Shown here in pieces: positions 5,524-6,370 of a stretch of 6,370 bases of DNA; within the stretch, counting starts at the first letter, position 1, and each line of letters begins with the position of its first letter. The stretch covers positions 1 through 6,370 of the forward strand of contig DUZM01000252.1 of the NCBI GenBank assembly GCA_013349485.1, in the 5' to 3' direction. The notes beneath the pieces are model-generated. The model saw only the letters and a program-made list of their open reading frames with translations, was not told the DNA's origin and did no database searches. Both the position numbers and the translations under genes were made by a program. This DNA comes from Candidatus Hydrogenedentota bacterium. Lineage in GTDB: Bacteria > Hydrogenedentota > Hydrogenedentia > Hydrogenedentales > SLHB01.

Positions 5524-6270
5524 CTAACAGCAATCTTCCCGAATCCGCTTCTTCACGCGCTCCCAGGAGGGGGTAGTAAGGAAGCTCTCCTGGACATCGT
5601 CCATCATTCGCACGAACTTGCCCATGGGCACGGTGAATGTCAAAAGGTCTTTCTGAACGTACGGGCGGGCCGACACGTCGAACATGCCCAGAACAGCCCG
5701 CGGCTCCGTCTGATCTTTTTGCATGTAGGGCTGTTGCACAATGGCGCCGCACCCGGCGCAAAACGGCGCGATGACGCCTTCGAGTTCGCTCATATCAAAC
5801 CCGGCCAGGGTGTACAGGCCGGACAGTACGTCGGGCGGCGCGAAAAAGATGACGAGTTCGGGCGCGTCCTCCGGTTCGAGCTGGTCCCAGCGTTTGAAGA
5901 CGGCGTATGACGCGGGCGCGACGAATGCCGGGTCTTTCTCGATAAGTTCTCGAACGATTTCCGGGGATTTCTTGTAGCGTTCGCCTTCGAGCTTTCCGGG
6001 GATGCCGCAGGAAAGGAAGTATTCGAAATCGGGCCTGACGGCCGTCTCGAACCCCAGGTATCTCTTGCCGCCTGGGCACCCCAGGGAGTCGCGGTCGACG
6101 CTCAAGGTCTTGCCCTTGCGCACTGCCGCGAGCTGCGCAATCATGCACACGTGACCCTTGACGGGACGCAGGTGCTCGCGCCAGGCGTCGGAGTCGGTGA
6201 TGGTGGCGATCTTCGCGTGCAGCGACTCGATCGCTGCCTGCGCCTCGGCCTTCGCGTCGGTGGTGCTCAT
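5524..6270 (-). CDS. DUF169 family protein (COG2043-like), cysteine-containing
   Basis: The 248-residue protein matches the pattern I know for DUF169 (PF02596): a Cys followed by a basic turn in VCMIAQLAAVRKGK (41-54), then LGCPGGKRYLGFE (63-75), and a C-terminal VPMGKFVRMMDDVQESFLTTPSWE (214-237). Cysteines lie at 42, 65, 88, 171, 174, 247 and 248. Cys-171/Cys-174 form a CxxC in PFCAGCGAIVQQPY, which could bind a metal or cluster, although this is inference. No signal peptide or membrane segment is seen, so it is probably cytoplasmic. The biochemical role of the family is not established. The start is supported by GGGAG 5 nt before the ATG at 6270. The gene stands alone on this strand and converges on the oxidoreductase gene, separated by the heptamer repeats; there is no clear functional tie to the sugar genes. 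Confidence 0.78.
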   Translation of the reverse strand: MSTTDAKAEAQAAIESLHAKIATITDSDAWREHLRPVKGHVCMIAQLAAVRKGKTLSVDRDSLGCPGGKRYLGFETAVRPDFEYFLSCGIPGKLEGERYKKSPEIVRELIEKDPAFVAPASYAVFKRWDQLEPEDAPELVIFFAPPDVLSGLYTLAGFDMSELEGVIAPFCAGCGAIVQQPYMQKDQTEPRAVLGMFDVSARPYVQKDLLTFTVPMGKFVRMMDDVQESFLTTPSWERVKKRIREDCC

Positions 6271-6274
6271 GGTG

Positions 6275-6280
6275 TCTCCC
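6275..6280 (-). promoter_or_regulatory. Shine-Dalgarno of the DUF169 gene
   Basis: The minus strand reads GGGAGA here, 4 nt before the ATG at 6270, preceded by AAG. It supports the ATG as start; no competing in-frame start lies just upstream. Confidence 0.6.
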
Positions 6281-6318
6281 TTCGTCGTGCGGCCGCCCCG
6301 TGCGACCTCATGGGGGTA

Positions 6319-6347
6319 ATAGTAGGGGTTGGGGGTGACGGTTCCAA
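6319..6347 (-). promoter_or_regulatory. Candidate sigma-70 promoter of the DUF169 gene
   Basis: On the minus strand TTGGAA (6342-6347) and TACTAT (6319-6324) are separated by exactly 17 nt. Each box matches four of six consensus bases. A start about 7 nt downstream would give an untranslated leader of roughly 40 nt. The spacer is very C-rich on this strand (G-rich on the plus strand). The remaining bases to 6370 show nothing further. Confidence 0.35.
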
Positions 6348-6370
6348 TAGGCCATTCGGATCATCCTCAA

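Noticed and set aside
5333..5761. 142-codon minus-strand frame containing SWFLVSGSWLL
   Set aside because: It spans the oxidoreductase 3' end, the heptamer array and the DUF169 3' end in the wrong frame. The Trp/Phe/Leu-rich stretch is simply the translated repeat array.

Overview
The window looks like chromosomal DNA of a moderately GC-rich, diderm (Gram-negative) bacterium. The main support is a complete BamA/Omp85 outer-membrane insertase with a signal peptide, five POTRA repeats, a VRGY barrel motif and a C-terminal Phe. A ClpC-type (rather than typical enterobacterial ClpB) C-terminus and a sugar-isomerase/Gfo-Idh-MocA pair would suit an uncultured lineage such as the PVC group or Hydrogenedentota. 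That placement is a low-confidence inference; the sequence has no rRNA or other decisive marker.

Layout. (1) 1-221: the last 72 codons of a Clp/Hsp100 ATPase. (2) 218-2518: bamA, starting at a TTG that overlaps the clp stop by 4 bp, so the two are probably co-transcribed and translationally coupled. (3) 2515-2943, minus strand: a stand-alone response-regulator receiver domain with a partly degenerate active site. It converges on bamA, and the two stop codons share one CTAG. (4) 2944-3593: about 650 bp with no convincing gene. It holds a 9-G run, a small minus-strand ORF with a strong Shine-Dalgarno, an exact 7-bp inverted repeat and a weak terminator-like hairpin. (5) 3594-4457 and 4472-5464: a two-gene plus-strand operon of a xylose-isomerase-like TIM-barrel sugar epimerase/isomerase and a Gfo/Idh/MocA NAD(P)-dependent dehydrogenase. 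(6) About 5456-5522: a degenerate array of 7-nt repeats filling the gap between two convergent genes. (7) 5524-6270, minus strand: a DUF169-family protein with its own candidate promoter at 6319-6347.

How the genes work together. Clp and BamA are both protein-quality or biogenesis machines, one cytoplasmic and one in the outer membrane; their coupling is suggestive but no physical partnership is implied. The epimerase and oxidoreductase together resemble the oxidation/isomerisation modules for sugars or cyclitols that recur in saccharolytic bacteria; the substrate cannot be read from sequence. The receiver protein and the DUF169 protein have no evident functional link to their neighbours.

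I found no CRISPR array, tRNA, rRNA or recognisable transposase. I do not see strong evidence of a wholly new system. The most noteworthy items are the heptamer array between convergent stops, the clp-bamA overlap, the degenerate receiver protein, and the unexplained intergenic stretch.
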